Below, in pieces: positions 17,271 to 25,637 of a stretch of DNA of 64,000 nucleotides. The notes under the pieces were generated by a model, which was not told the DNA's origin, made no database searches, and worked only from the letters and a program-made list of their open reading frames with translations. Where the stretch lies: assembly GCA_008933765.1 (NCBI GenBank), contig WBUK01000003.1, positions 154,528-218,527 on the forward strand, written 5' to 3'. Position numbers and translations under genes: made by a program. Numbering within the stretch: position 1 is the first letter of the stretch; every line of letters begins with the position of its first letter. This DNA comes from Ignavibacteriaceae bacterium (lineage in GTDB: Bacteria > Bacteroidota > Ignavibacteria > Ignavibacteriales > Ignavibacteriaceae).

Positions 17271-19631
17271 AGCAGTTTTGTTCGTGAATTTCTTAACCTT
17301 ATCAATAAATTCAACGCTGTCGATTGGCTTAGGAATATAGTCGGTAGCACCCGCCTCAAGGCATTTCTCCCTGTCGCCTTTCATGGCAAAAGCGGTAAGC
17401 GCGATAATCGGCACATTTTTGTATTCGGGCATTTGTCTGATTCTTTCAGTAGCTTCAAACCCATTCATCACGGGCATTTGCATATCCATAAGTATCAGGT
17501 CGTACACGGCTTTTTTCGCCTGCTCAACAGCTTCAGCACCGTTTTCAACGACGAACACATTAGTGAAACCGTTCTTTTTCAGCAGGCGTGTAACGATAAT
17601 TTGCGAGTGTTTATAGTCTTCAACCAACAAAATTGAAGGTCCTAAATCTTCTGCGGTTGCAACTTCACCCTCTTTTTGGGGACCTGTGCCCGAGGGAATC
17701 GGTTCAGTTCTGTTCACCATTCTGCTGATAGTATCAGCAAGGTCTTCAATTTTGGTGCTTTTCTTGTCCAAAAGTTCGTTGAACAACCCGTTTATTTTGG
17801 CGAGGTCTTCCTCGTAATTCTCTTTACCTGTGTAGATAACAATCGGCAGACTTGCGAACTTCGGGTTCGATTTTATCTCTTTTATAAGGTCAAACCCGTT
17901 CATCACCGGCATATCGAGGTCAACAATGGCAAGATCAAGATCCATGTTCTCAATCTTCGCCGGCACTTCGTACGAGAAATTCTCAGCAACGGGATTAAAC
18001 CCTGCAGATTGTATCGCCTCTTTCACGAGGTTAAGCGTATTAATGTCATCATCAACGCAAAGCACATTTGCGTCTTTGCGCAGGCGGTAACTTGTAAGAA
18101 CCTCAACGAGGTCTTTATAGCTGATCGGTTTAACAAAATATTCAACCGAACCCATTAAAAAGGCTTTTTGCTGCTCAGCCTCAACAGAGCATACAATAAC
18201 GGGCGTGTGCCTGTGTAGTTTATTCTCCCTGATTTTCTTCAGAAGTTCAAGCCCGTTAATATCAGGAAGCGAAACATTTGTAATAATCGAAAGGAAAGAT
18301 TCATTCTCCAAAATCTGAAGCGCTTTTTTACCCGCATTCACAATAGTAGGCTCGTAACCCCACTTGTTCAGGTAGTTGCTCAAAAGTTTGGAAGTGGCAT
18401 AATCATCCTCAATCACTAAAACACGGTTGTTCTTTTCATCCGGTTTCGGCATCGATTCCATCTGCCGTGCAAATGAAGAACTGTCGGTCAGCAAGAGATT
18501 TATCGAAATGGTTACTCCCGCCGGTTCTTCTTTCTTAATATCTAATTCACCTTTCAGGCTTTCAATGTATTTTTTTGCCAGGTTTAACGAAAGCGGTGAA
18601 AGTGAAAAGGGCTTGCCGCGCCCTTCAGCAACCGGAGCGAGCCTGAATGCCTCGTGTATCTTCGAAATTGGCACCATAAACCCGGGATGCGCTATTTTAA
18701 CTGAGAGTATCCCCGAGTGTGCTTGTTCGGTGGTTACTTCAATGTTACCGTATGGGCTTTCGTTTATAAGGAAAGCCAAAATATTTAAAATTGCAGTTTT
18801 TAGCCTTTGGTGGTCGCTTTCAATCTCACCCGGAATATCGTCACCGAAATGAAAGACCAAATTGGTTGAGGCAGGGTCAATTTTTTCTCTTACGCTGCTT
18901 TCAATTTCGCTTATTAAGGCTTTCAAATCGAACGAAGATTTCTGTGTGGTTACACTTCCGACTTCCACCCTTGACATATCGGTAAGATCGTTCAACAACC
19001 CAGAAATTCTCTGCGCGTTCTCTTTAATTAATTTCACATATTCAGTCTGAACCGGGTTGAGTTTATCATCGTACAACAGAGAAACAAACCCAAGAATGCT
19101 GTTTGCCGGTGTGCGTAAATCGTTCGAAACATCCAACAAGATGCTGCTTAACGACGAATGTGCAGTGATTTCTTCAAACTTGCCGGAGGTAAGTATAATT
19201 AAAAGAAAGCTTCCGAGTGTGGTAATATTTTCGATATCCGCCTGAGAGAAAGGTGATTTTCTCGTCAGTTTAAGCACCATTGTGTTGTTAACACCCGATT
19301 TTAATTTCAGACAGCCGTCGTAAACTAAAAATTCAGTGGTTTGAAGCGTGCAGTTTTTATCGCTGGAAAAAAGCACATCGCTCGGGGTTGCATTAAATGA
19401 TTTACAAACAGCGCACTGATGCTCTGACCCATACACGAGGCTCTTTTTTACATTGTCTGACTTGCCGAGCAGCACTAACTTTCCGGCAGTTTCCTTAAAC
19501 AATGCGGCAGAATAAAAATCAAACTCTTCGGTAACGAAGTTGCAAAATTGATTTAAAAGTTCTTCATTTCGAGCATTCGACTTAAAAAGCCGGTTTACAG
19601 CATTGAATAAAGGGATAAAAGTTGTCTGCAT
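17268..19631 (-). CDS. Hybrid sensor kinase-like protein with three receiver domains and a degenerate kinase core
   Basis: 787 residues: a GAF-like N-terminal region, a HisKA-like helix pair, a HATPase-like domain, then three receivers (roughly 402-515, 523-640, 668-785). The phospho-acceptor His is replaced by Asn170 (SNDLRTPANSILG). The ATP-lid boxes are unrecognisable: AHPGF where DTGIG is expected, and SLSPLSLNLA where GLGL is expected. Receiver 1 has Asn452 in place of the Asp (TNVSLPDING). Receivers 2 and 3 keep it (Asp571 in VDLDMPVMNG, Asp716 in MDMQMPVMNG), and receiver 3 also keeps Lys in YIPKPI. No output domain is visible. The protein is probably a phosphorelay scaffold or receiver hub driven by another kinase. 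Confidence 0.85.
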   Translation of the reverse strand: MQTTFIPLFNAVNRLFKSNARNEELLNQFCNFVTEEFDFYSAALFKETAGKLVLLGKSDNVKKSLVYGSEHQCAVCKSFNATPSDVLFSSDKNCTLQTTEFLVYDGCLKLKSGVNNTMVLKLTRKSPFSQADIENITTLGSFLLIILTSGKFEEITAHSSLSSILLDVSNDLRTPANSILGFVSLLYDDKLNPVQTEYVKLIKENAQRISGLLNDLTDMSRVEVGSVTTQKSSFDLKALISEIESSVREKIDPASTNLVFHFGDDIPGEIESDHQRLKTAILNILAFLINESPYGNIEVTTEQAHSGILSVKIAHPGFMVPISKIHEAFRLAPVAEGRGKPFSLSPLSLNLAKKYIESLKGELDIKKEEPAGVTISINLLLTDSSSFARQMESMPKPDEKNNRVLVIEDDYATSKLLSNYLNKWGYEPTIVNAGKKALQILENESFLSIITNVSLPDINGLELLKKIRENKLHRHTPVIVCSVEAEQQKAFLMGSVEYFVKPISYKDLVEVLTSYRLRKDANVLCVDDDINTLNLVKEAIQSAGFNPVAENFSYEVPAKIENMDLDLAIVDLDMPVMNGFDLIKEIKSNPKFASLPIVIYTGKENYEEDLAKINGLFNELLDKKSTKIEDLADTISRMVNRTEPIPSGTGPQKEGEVATAEDLGPSILLVEDYKHSQIIVTRLLKKNGFTNVFVVENGAEAVEQAKKAVYDLILMDMQMPVMNGFEATERIRQMPEYKNVPIIALTAFAMKGDREKCLEAGATDYIPKPIDSVEFIDKVKKFTNKTA

Positions 19632-19710
19632 TTGGTTATACTGCCATTATAGAATTAAATTGATTAAAAGTTTAAAATAAGAAGATTTGTTTAAACAACA
19701 AAGATGTTCG

Positions 19711-20688
19711 TCAGACAGTTTCCGTAAGTTTTATAACAATATCCACTGATGTTATTCCTTCGGCTTCCGCACTGAAATTGGTAATTACCCTGTGTCTTAA
19801 AATTGGGTTAAGAACAGAACGGATATCATCCCGGTTTGGTGTGAACCTTCCTTCGAGCACAGCCTTAGTTTTTGCCGCCAGAATCATATATTGCGAGGCA
19901 CGGGGGCCCGCCCCCCACCTTACCCACTCTCTGATAAAATCGGGTGCTTCAGGGTTGTTTGGTCTGGTACTGTGCACAATTTTGGCAGCATACTCTATAA
20001 TGTTGTCAGCCACCGGTACCGCTCTTACAAGTTCCTGATAATTTGTCAGTTCATCAGCAGTTATAACCTTATCAACCTCGGGAAGAAATGCACCGGTTGT
20101 TGCTTTAACTATTTCCACCTCTTCCTCGTACGAAGGATAATCCAACCAGAGGTTAAACATAAAACGATCGAGTTGCGCCTCCGGCAGCGGGTAAGTTCCC
20201 TCCTGTTCAATCGGGTTTTGCGTAGCGAGCACAAAAAACGGTTTTTCGAGCGGGTAAGTTTTCCCCGCAACGGTTACTTTATACTCCTGCATCGCTTCAA
20301 GAAGTGCCGCCTGCGTTTTCGGCGGTGTCCGGTTTATTTCATCCGCCAGAATTACATTTGAAAAAATCGGACCGGGGATAAATCTGAACTCCCGCCGGCG
20401 GGTTACCGGGTCTTCTTCAATAATTTCAGTTCCGGTAATATCAGACGGCATCAGATCGGGGGTAAATTGTATTCTTCCAAATTTAAGATCAGTAGCTTCT
20501 GCAACGGTTTTAATTAAAAGCGTTTTAGCCAGCCCCGGCACACCAACCAGTAAACAGTGCCCCCGGGAAAGCAGCGAGATTAATAATTGCTCAACAATTT
20601 CGTTTTGCCCGACAATTACTTTGCTGATTTCTTTTTTAACAGCGTTAAATTTTTCGTTTATCTCCCTTACAAGAGCTACTTCATCCAC
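19711..20688 (-). CDS. MoxR-family AAA+ ATPase
   Basis: 325 residues with the MoxR pattern: Walker A GVPGLAKT, a RIQFTPDLMPSDITG segment, Walker B VILADEINRTPPKTQAALLEAM, and sensor ATQNPIEQEGTYPLPEAQLDR. Such ATPases act as chaperones for assembling metal-containing or membrane complexes. The usual DUF58/VWA partners are not adjacent; instead the gene follows two parvulin genes with an 8-bp gap, so it may belong to an envelope-folding operon. The C-terminal lid domain is complete. Confidence 0.93.
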   Translation of the reverse strand: MDEVALVREINEKFNAVKKEISKVIVGQNEIVEQLLISLLSRGHCLLVGVPGLAKTLLIKTVAEATDLKFGRIQFTPDLMPSDITGTEIIEEDPVTRRREFRFIPGPIFSNVILADEINRTPPKTQAALLEAMQEYKVTVAGKTYPLEKPFFVLATQNPIEQEGTYPLPEAQLDRFMFNLWLDYPSYEEEVEIVKATTGAFLPEVDKVITADELTNYQELVRAVPVADNIIEYAAKIVHSTRPNNPEAPDFIREWVRWGAGPRASQYMILAAKTKAVLEGRFTPNRDDIRSVLNPILRHRVITNFSAEAEGITSVDIVIKLTETV

Positions 20689-20696
20689 AAAAAACC

Positions 20697-21971
20697 CTAT
20701 TTAATTTCCCAGTAAATTTTCGATTTAAGTTCGTCAAACCATTCTGACTCAAGTTTTTGCTTTTTGTGCATTAATGCAAGTTCCTGAATTTCGTCATAAT
20801 CGAGTTCAAGATTAGGGTAGTGTGCGGGTATTCTTTCGTCAACTTTCACTAAATGAAAGCCGTACTCGTCTTTTGCGTAATCAATCCTTTTAACGGTTGA
20901 AATACCCCCTTCTTTCAGATTTCTTATTGCTTCTTTAAGATCGGGGTCTAATTTATCGATATAATAACTGCCGAGGCTGCCCCCGCTTTTTGCGGTTCTT
21001 TCATCCTGGCTGTACTTTCTTGCGAGTGTCTTAAAATCAGCATTAAAGAAAAGGAGTGAATCCCTTAATGCAGAAAGGAAGTTAATCGCTTCAATGTCGC
21101 TTTCATCATCAGGTTTTATTTGAATAAGGATGTGGCGCGCCCTGATCTGCTCACCACGGCGATCCATCAGCTGAATTATGTGGTAACCCACGGGTGATTC
21201 AATAACATCCGAAACCTCGCCCACCCTCAGCCTGAAGGCAACCGATTCAAACTCGGGAAAGAACATCCCCCGTGGCGCCCAACCGAGGTCACCCCCGTTA
21301 ACTGCACTTCCCGGGTCTTGTGAATATTTTTTCGCCATTTCGGCAAAATCTGCTCCGTGTTTAATCGAGTCCAGCAGCGTTTCGGCAAAATCGTGCGCAA
21401 TTTTCTTCAACCTTTCTGATTTAACCGGGGATCTAAAAATGTGCGATAATTTCACCTTCTCAGGTGAGTTCCCAAGGCTGTCTCTAAATTCTTTGTAAAA
21501 CTCTTCAACTTCCCGACGGCTGACCTGAACGGAGGCAAATTTTTTGTCCTGTGCCTTTTTCATTAAAAGGTTTTTCTCGATTTCCGGCTCCAATTCCCTT
21601 TTAATCTGGGCGATCGATTTTTTGTATTGCCGTTCAACCTCTTCCTCAGAACCGAATTGCCGCACTAACTGCTGAATCTGATAGTTCATATACTGATCGA
21701 TTTCCGGCTTGGTAACGATAATCGAGTCGAGCACTGCCCAGGCATACAAAAGTTTTTCTTCGATCATCGATTCAAGCACCTTCGCCTGAAAATCTTTGTC
21801 GTTCGGGTTCACCCCTTCTCTTTGAGCTTCGATCATCGCTCTTAATTTAACTTCACTCTCTAAGATTACATCGTTGTCAACAATAGCTGCAATCTTCTCG
21901 ATCACTTCTTGTGCAAAAAGTGTTCCTCCGCCAAAAAGGAGGAGGAACACTAAAAAGGCTTTTTTAAGCAT
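20697..21971 (-). CDS. SurA-like periplasmic peptidylprolyl isomerase
   Basis: 424 residues with a signal peptide (LLLFGGGTLFAQ). The SurA N-terminal helical domain starts at IAAIVDNDVILESEVKLRAM. Two parvulin (PpiC) domains follow: KLSHIF to GYHIIQLMD, and RARHILIQI to GFHLVKVDE. SurA proteins escort outer-membrane barrel proteins through the periplasm, consistent with the barrels and the TonB receptor in this window. The next upstream gene encodes a second parvulin protein, ending 23 bp away. Confidence 0.93.
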   Translation of the reverse strand: MLKKAFLVFLLLFGGGTLFAQEVIEKIAAIVDNDVILESEVKLRAMIEAQREGVNPNDKDFQAKVLESMIEEKLLYAWAVLDSIIVTKPEIDQYMNYQIQQLVRQFGSEEEVERQYKKSIAQIKRELEPEIEKNLLMKKAQDKKFASVQVSRREVEEFYKEFRDSLGNSPEKVKLSHIFRSPVKSERLKKIAHDFAETLLDSIKHGADFAEMAKKYSQDPGSAVNGGDLGWAPRGMFFPEFESVAFRLRVGEVSDVIESPVGYHIIQLMDRRGEQIRARHILIQIKPDDESDIEAINFLSALRDSLLFFNADFKTLARKYSQDERTAKSGGSLGSYYIDKLDPDLKEAIRNLKEGGISTVKRIDYAKDEYGFHLVKVDERIPAHYPNLELDYDEIQELALMHKKQKLESEWFDELKSKIYWEIK

Positions 21972-21994
21972 TAATTTTTATCCGTTGGGGATTA

Positions 21995-23995
21995 TTATTT
22001 TTCTTTGAAGGCATCCTTCAAATTTTCATAGAAAAAGACAGGTTTGTATTTGGCTTTCAATGCGTTAGTGTAAACTTCTTCAAGCCTTTTCTGTTCCTGT
22101 TCGTTATATCCGCTCAAAACTTCCGGTTTGGCTTCTTCGAAAGTTTTCATGCGGCTTTTCTCTTTTTTATTTACCCGGATGATAACGAAACCACCCTCAA
22201 AAGGAATTGGTGCGTTAATTTTTCCTTCCTCGTATTTATTGGCTTCTTTGTAAAGATTATTGAAGTTCACATCCTGCAGCGGGTGTTTGCCCATCTTGCC
22301 GCGCATGTTACTTCTTTCAGTGTATTGACCGGCAAGTGAATCAAGCTGTTCACCTGCAAGTGCTCTTTGGTAGATCGCCTGAGCCGCCGAATCGCTTCTT
22401 ACAAAAACTTCGGTGAATTCAATCCTGTCGGGCCAGTTATAACCTGACTTGTGCTCATCATAATACTTGTGCAGCAATACTGAGTCGTTGGGGATTTTAT
22501 TCCAGACTTCCAATTCCTGTAGTTTGAACACATAAATACCGTTTTTATAATCTTCCATCAGCTGTTTGAAATCAGGGTTTCTTTCCGGAAGATATTTAGC
22601 ATCTATTTCGAGCACCCTGTCGTTCGCCATTTTAACAGCACCCTGGCTAAGTAGCGCTGCGGTTATCGGAACATTCAAAAACTCGAGCCTCTTGGTCATA
22701 TTTTCAGTCAACGAATCAAGCGGCCATGACTTATTTTCCATCGAAAAAGCGACGGAATCTTTATATTCATTCCGCCATTCTACATCACGGTATCCTTTGT
22801 TAAGGGTCAAAGTATCCTCTGCAAGCGACTCAATCGTAGCAAAAAGCATTTCGTTCTCGGTGTAGTTATATCTGTCGCGTGCTTCCTGCAGAAGTTGCGC
22901 ATACTCGTTGTTATACTTCAACTGACGATAAATCTTCTTAAGATTTTCTTTATCTTCTTCGAACGAGGGATACGGTTTCATTTCAGTTATCATAATGAGG
23001 TGTAGCCCATACGCAGTTTTTACGATCCCGGAAACCTCGCCTAATTTCAGATTAAATGCAGCTTCATCAAACTCAGGAACCATCATTCTTCTCTGGAAGA
23101 AACCAAGATCGCCGCCCGATTTTTTAGAACCCGGGTCATCCGAATATTCCCTTGCAAGGTCAGCAAAGCTTTCACCCGCTTTTAGTTTTTGGAGAACCGT
23201 GTCCATCCGTGCGTATGCGTATGCCGTATCGGTTTCACCTTCCGGCGTCTGATATGAAATTAAGATATGGCTTGCACGAATTTCAGGGATTCTCTTCCGG
23301 ATATCAGTTACTTTAATTATATGGTAACCGTATCGGGTCGTAACCACTTCAGGATATACTTCGCCGACTTTCAGCGTGTAGATAGCATCTTCAAACTCAG
23401 GGATAATTGTGCCTGAAGTGATGTAGTAAATATCACCGCCGTTCTTCGCGCTGAAATCATCAACTGAGTACTCTTCAGCCATTTTCTCGAAACTTTCACC
23501 GTTTTTTATCCGTTGAAGAATCGAGTCAAGTTTCTCTTTCGGTTCTTCCGTGTCTAAAGAGTCGGGCCTTAACATAATGTGCGAAACCCGCATTTCAATC
23601 TTCCTTCTTTCCCACATTAGTTTAATTGCAGGTTCTATAAGCTCCTTCTCGATTATGTAAGTCTGACCAACTTGTGTGAGGTACTCTGAAAGTTCCCGGT
23701 TCAAAGCAGTGTCTTTTTCAAAACCTCTTTCAACACCATCCTGAAGTTTCATCCGAAAATTTGTGTACAAATCAAGGAAAGCTTTCAGTTTTTCCCGGTC
23801 ATCTTTCTTTGCATTTTCATAACCGCCCACAGTTTTTGCGTAAGCTCTTTCAAAATCACTCAGCGTGATCTCAACCTGCTTATTGCTGCTTGTGGTAAAT
23901 TCCGATAAGACAGGCCCCCCTGCACCGCCGGAACAGGCGGAAAAAACAAAACCAAAAATCAGTGGGATTAATAAAACCGATGTTTTTTTAAACAT
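21995..23995 (-). CDS. Parvulin-type peptidylprolyl isomerase lipoprotein
   Basis: 666 residues with a lipobox (FGFVFSAC, Cys21), so a lipid-anchored periplasmic foldase. Two clear parvulin domains are visible (MRVSHIMLRP to GYHIIKVTD, and IRASHILISY to GLHLIMITE). A C-terminal region has a third, poorly conserved parvulin-like stretch (RIEFTEVFVRSDSAAQAIYQ to GGFVIIRVNKKE). It is the first gene of a minus-strand operon with the SurA-like protein and MoxR ATPase. It is likely a chaperone for secreted or outer-membrane proteins. Confidence 0.9.
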   Translation of the reverse strand: MFKKTSVLLIPLIFGFVFSACSGGAGGPVLSEFTTSSNKQVEITLSDFERAYAKTVGGYENAKKDDREKLKAFLDLYTNFRMKLQDGVERGFEKDTALNRELSEYLTQVGQTYIIEKELIEPAIKLMWERRKIEMRVSHIMLRPDSLDTEEPKEKLDSILQRIKNGESFEKMAEEYSVDDFSAKNGGDIYYITSGTIIPEFEDAIYTLKVGEVYPEVVTTRYGYHIIKVTDIRKRIPEIRASHILISYQTPEGETDTAYAYARMDTVLQKLKAGESFADLAREYSDDPGSKKSGGDLGFFQRRMMVPEFDEAAFNLKLGEVSGIVKTAYGLHLIMITEMKPYPSFEEDKENLKKIYRQLKYNNEYAQLLQEARDRYNYTENEMLFATIESLAEDTLTLNKGYRDVEWRNEYKDSVAFSMENKSWPLDSLTENMTKRLEFLNVPITAALLSQGAVKMANDRVLEIDAKYLPERNPDFKQLMEDYKNGIYVFKLQELEVWNKIPNDSVLLHKYYDEHKSGYNWPDRIEFTEVFVRSDSAAQAIYQRALAGEQLDSLAGQYTERSNMRGKMGKHPLQDVNFNNLYKEANKYEEGKINAPIPFEGGFVIIRVNKKEKSRMKTFEEAKPEVLSGYNEQEQKRLEEVYTNALKAKYKPVFFYENLKDAFKEK

Positions 23996-24060
23996 TTAAT
24001 GGCTCCGGATTGTTAATTGATGAACCGATCTTTCCGATCGGGCAACAAAATTGTTAAAAA

Positions 24061-24147
24061 TTGAATTTTTGGCAAATGCAAAAATTCAAAACTTTAATTT
24101 TACCCATCTTATCTAACATAATCAAGGATATAATTGATTACCTTGAT
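24061..24147 (-). terminator. Probable transcription terminator region after the subtilase operon
   Basis: On the minus strand two hairpins follow the subtilase stop at 24160. The first has 7-bp arms (ATCAAGG at 24121 and CCTTGAT at 24141). The second has 11-bp perfect arms (24061-24071 and 24079-24089, TTGAATTTTTG and its complement) followed by a T-rich run. This is consistent with intrinsic termination before the parvulin operon leader. The rest of 23996-24159 shows no gene. Confidence 0.5.
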
Positions 24148-24159
24148 AACTCCCCCAAG

Positions 24160-25632
24160 CTACTGCTTTTTAAAACTCCGTGCTGCGTTTAAGGCGTCCA
24201 ATGCGTTAACCACCCCCCATCCCATTTCATTGTTTGGGTTTAAGGAATTGCCTGCAGTACTTCTTAAAACATCTGCAAGCTGCACCGGCGAGAGCCATGG
24301 TTGTTGAGAAAGAAGAAGAACCCCTACTCCTGCCGCCAAAGGACACGAAAAAGAAGTCCCTGAAGCTAAGCTATACCCGCTTTTTGTTAAGGTTCCCGCA
24401 ACACGCACACCAAACCCTAAAGCCAGAATGTCCGGTTTTATCCTGCCGTCAACAGTGGGCCCCACACTCGAAAAATACGCGATAGAACCATTCTGATCAA
24501 CTGCACCCACGGCTATAACACTGTCACCATCCGCCGGAGCGCTTAGTGTGTTGTGCAGAGCATTCGGTCCCTCATTTCCTGCAGAAATAAACACTGCAAT
24601 CCCTTTGCCCACCGCCATATCGGCTGCAATTGTTATGCGTGCGGTGTTACCATCCATATCTTTCCAGGAATAACTGTGGAAAGGCGGGTCGTAATCAAGG
24701 TAACCAAGAGAAGAGGTAACCAAATCTACGCCTATGCTGTCAGCCCATTCGATTGCAGAAATCCAGTTATCTTCTTCTAAGGGGGTTTCGCTGTCGGTAT
24801 TTTCAGTTTTTGCTAACAGGAAAGTAGCGCCGTATGCCGGTCCGATTAAATTACCGGAGCTGTAACCTCCAATTGCTGAAAGAACATTAGTCCCGTGGCT
24901 TCCTTCGCCCGCGTCTGTTCCGTCGCTTACATCTGAATCGCCGTTAACAAAATCCCATGCAGCCAGAATATCAATATTTTCGAACGCCTTGTGCTCCAAA
25001 TTATTGAACCCCGTATCGAAAACGCCCACTAAAACTCCTTTTCCTGTTATCCCAAGGTCGTGAAGTGCAGGCACATTCATCATCTCGTTCTGACGCAAAC
25101 TTTTACCGTAGTTAAGTGCATGCTCATTTTTTGAGTTTGGCTCATTTTGAAATTGTTTGGTCTCGGGGTCGTCAACCACTTGGTTAGTGTACCTTTTTGA
25201 AAAACGCATTACCAAATCAATTTTACTTACAAACGGCAGCCTCTCAATCTCTTTAACCTGCGCCTTAGTAACCTGTACACAAGCCGAGTTTAGCCACTTC
25301 GATTTACTCTTTACCACTAACCCAATCGATTCAAGTGATTTGAGATATTCGCCGTAAACCGGAAGATCAGTTGTATTTACTAACTCATCAGCGGGAAGAT
25401 ATTTTTTTCTTCTCTCAAGCGATCTTTTTGAAACTAACTTTTCAGGCGTTTTAAACAACTTCTGCGAACCCTGCCCCTTATCTTTTAGGAATACCCAGCA
25501 AGCAATTGAATCCTGATCGGACATCCTGTTAATTACAACTTTCAGGTTTTCAGTTAGTTTAGAAGAGGTGACACTTCCCTGAAAAGAAAAGGTTAATAAG
25601 GCAAGAAAGGGTAAAAGAAGGATTTTTTTCAT
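24160..25632 (-). CDS. S8-family (subtilisin-like) secreted serine peptidase without T9SS domain
   Basis: About 490 residues with a signal peptide (MKKILLLPFLALLTFSFQ), a prodomain-like region and a subtilase domain. The catalytic triad is visible: Asp in GVFDTGFNN, His in GSHGTNVLSAIGG and Ser in SGTSFSCPLAAG. The oxyanion Asn lies in FISAGNEGPN. The protein ends NALDALNAARSFKKQ without a sorting domain. It is a paralogue of the next gene upstream, to which it is similar throughout. The start at 25632 gives a clean signal peptide; an in-frame ATG 21 nt upstream overlaps the neighbour's stop. The two genes are a tandem duplicate operon. Confidence 0.93.
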   Translation of the reverse strand: MKKILLLPFLALLTFSFQGSVTSSKLTENLKVVINRMSDQDSIACWVFLKDKGQGSQKLFKTPEKLVSKRSLERRKKYLPADELVNTTDLPVYGEYLKSLESIGLVVKSKSKWLNSACVQVTKAQVKEIERLPFVSKIDLVMRFSKRYTNQVVDDPETKQFQNEPNSKNEHALNYGKSLRQNEMMNVPALHDLGITGKGVLVGVFDTGFNNLEHKAFENIDILAAWDFVNGDSDVSDGTDAGEGSHGTNVLSAIGGYSSGNLIGPAYGATFLLAKTENTDSETPLEEDNWISAIEWADSIGVDLVTSSLGYLDYDPPFHSYSWKDMDGNTARITIAADMAVGKGIAVFISAGNEGPNALHNTLSAPADGDSVIAVGAVDQNGSIAYFSSVGPTVDGRIKPDILALGFGVRVAGTLTKSGYSLASGTSFSCPLAAGVGVLLLSQQPWLSPVQLADVLRSTAGNSLNPNNEMGWGVVNALDALNAARSFKKQ

Positions 25633-25637
25633 TTTAA

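Noticed and set aside
17676..18158. Plus-strand open frame of 160 codons
   Set aside because: Antisense to the receiver domains of the kinase-like protein, with no domain of its own.
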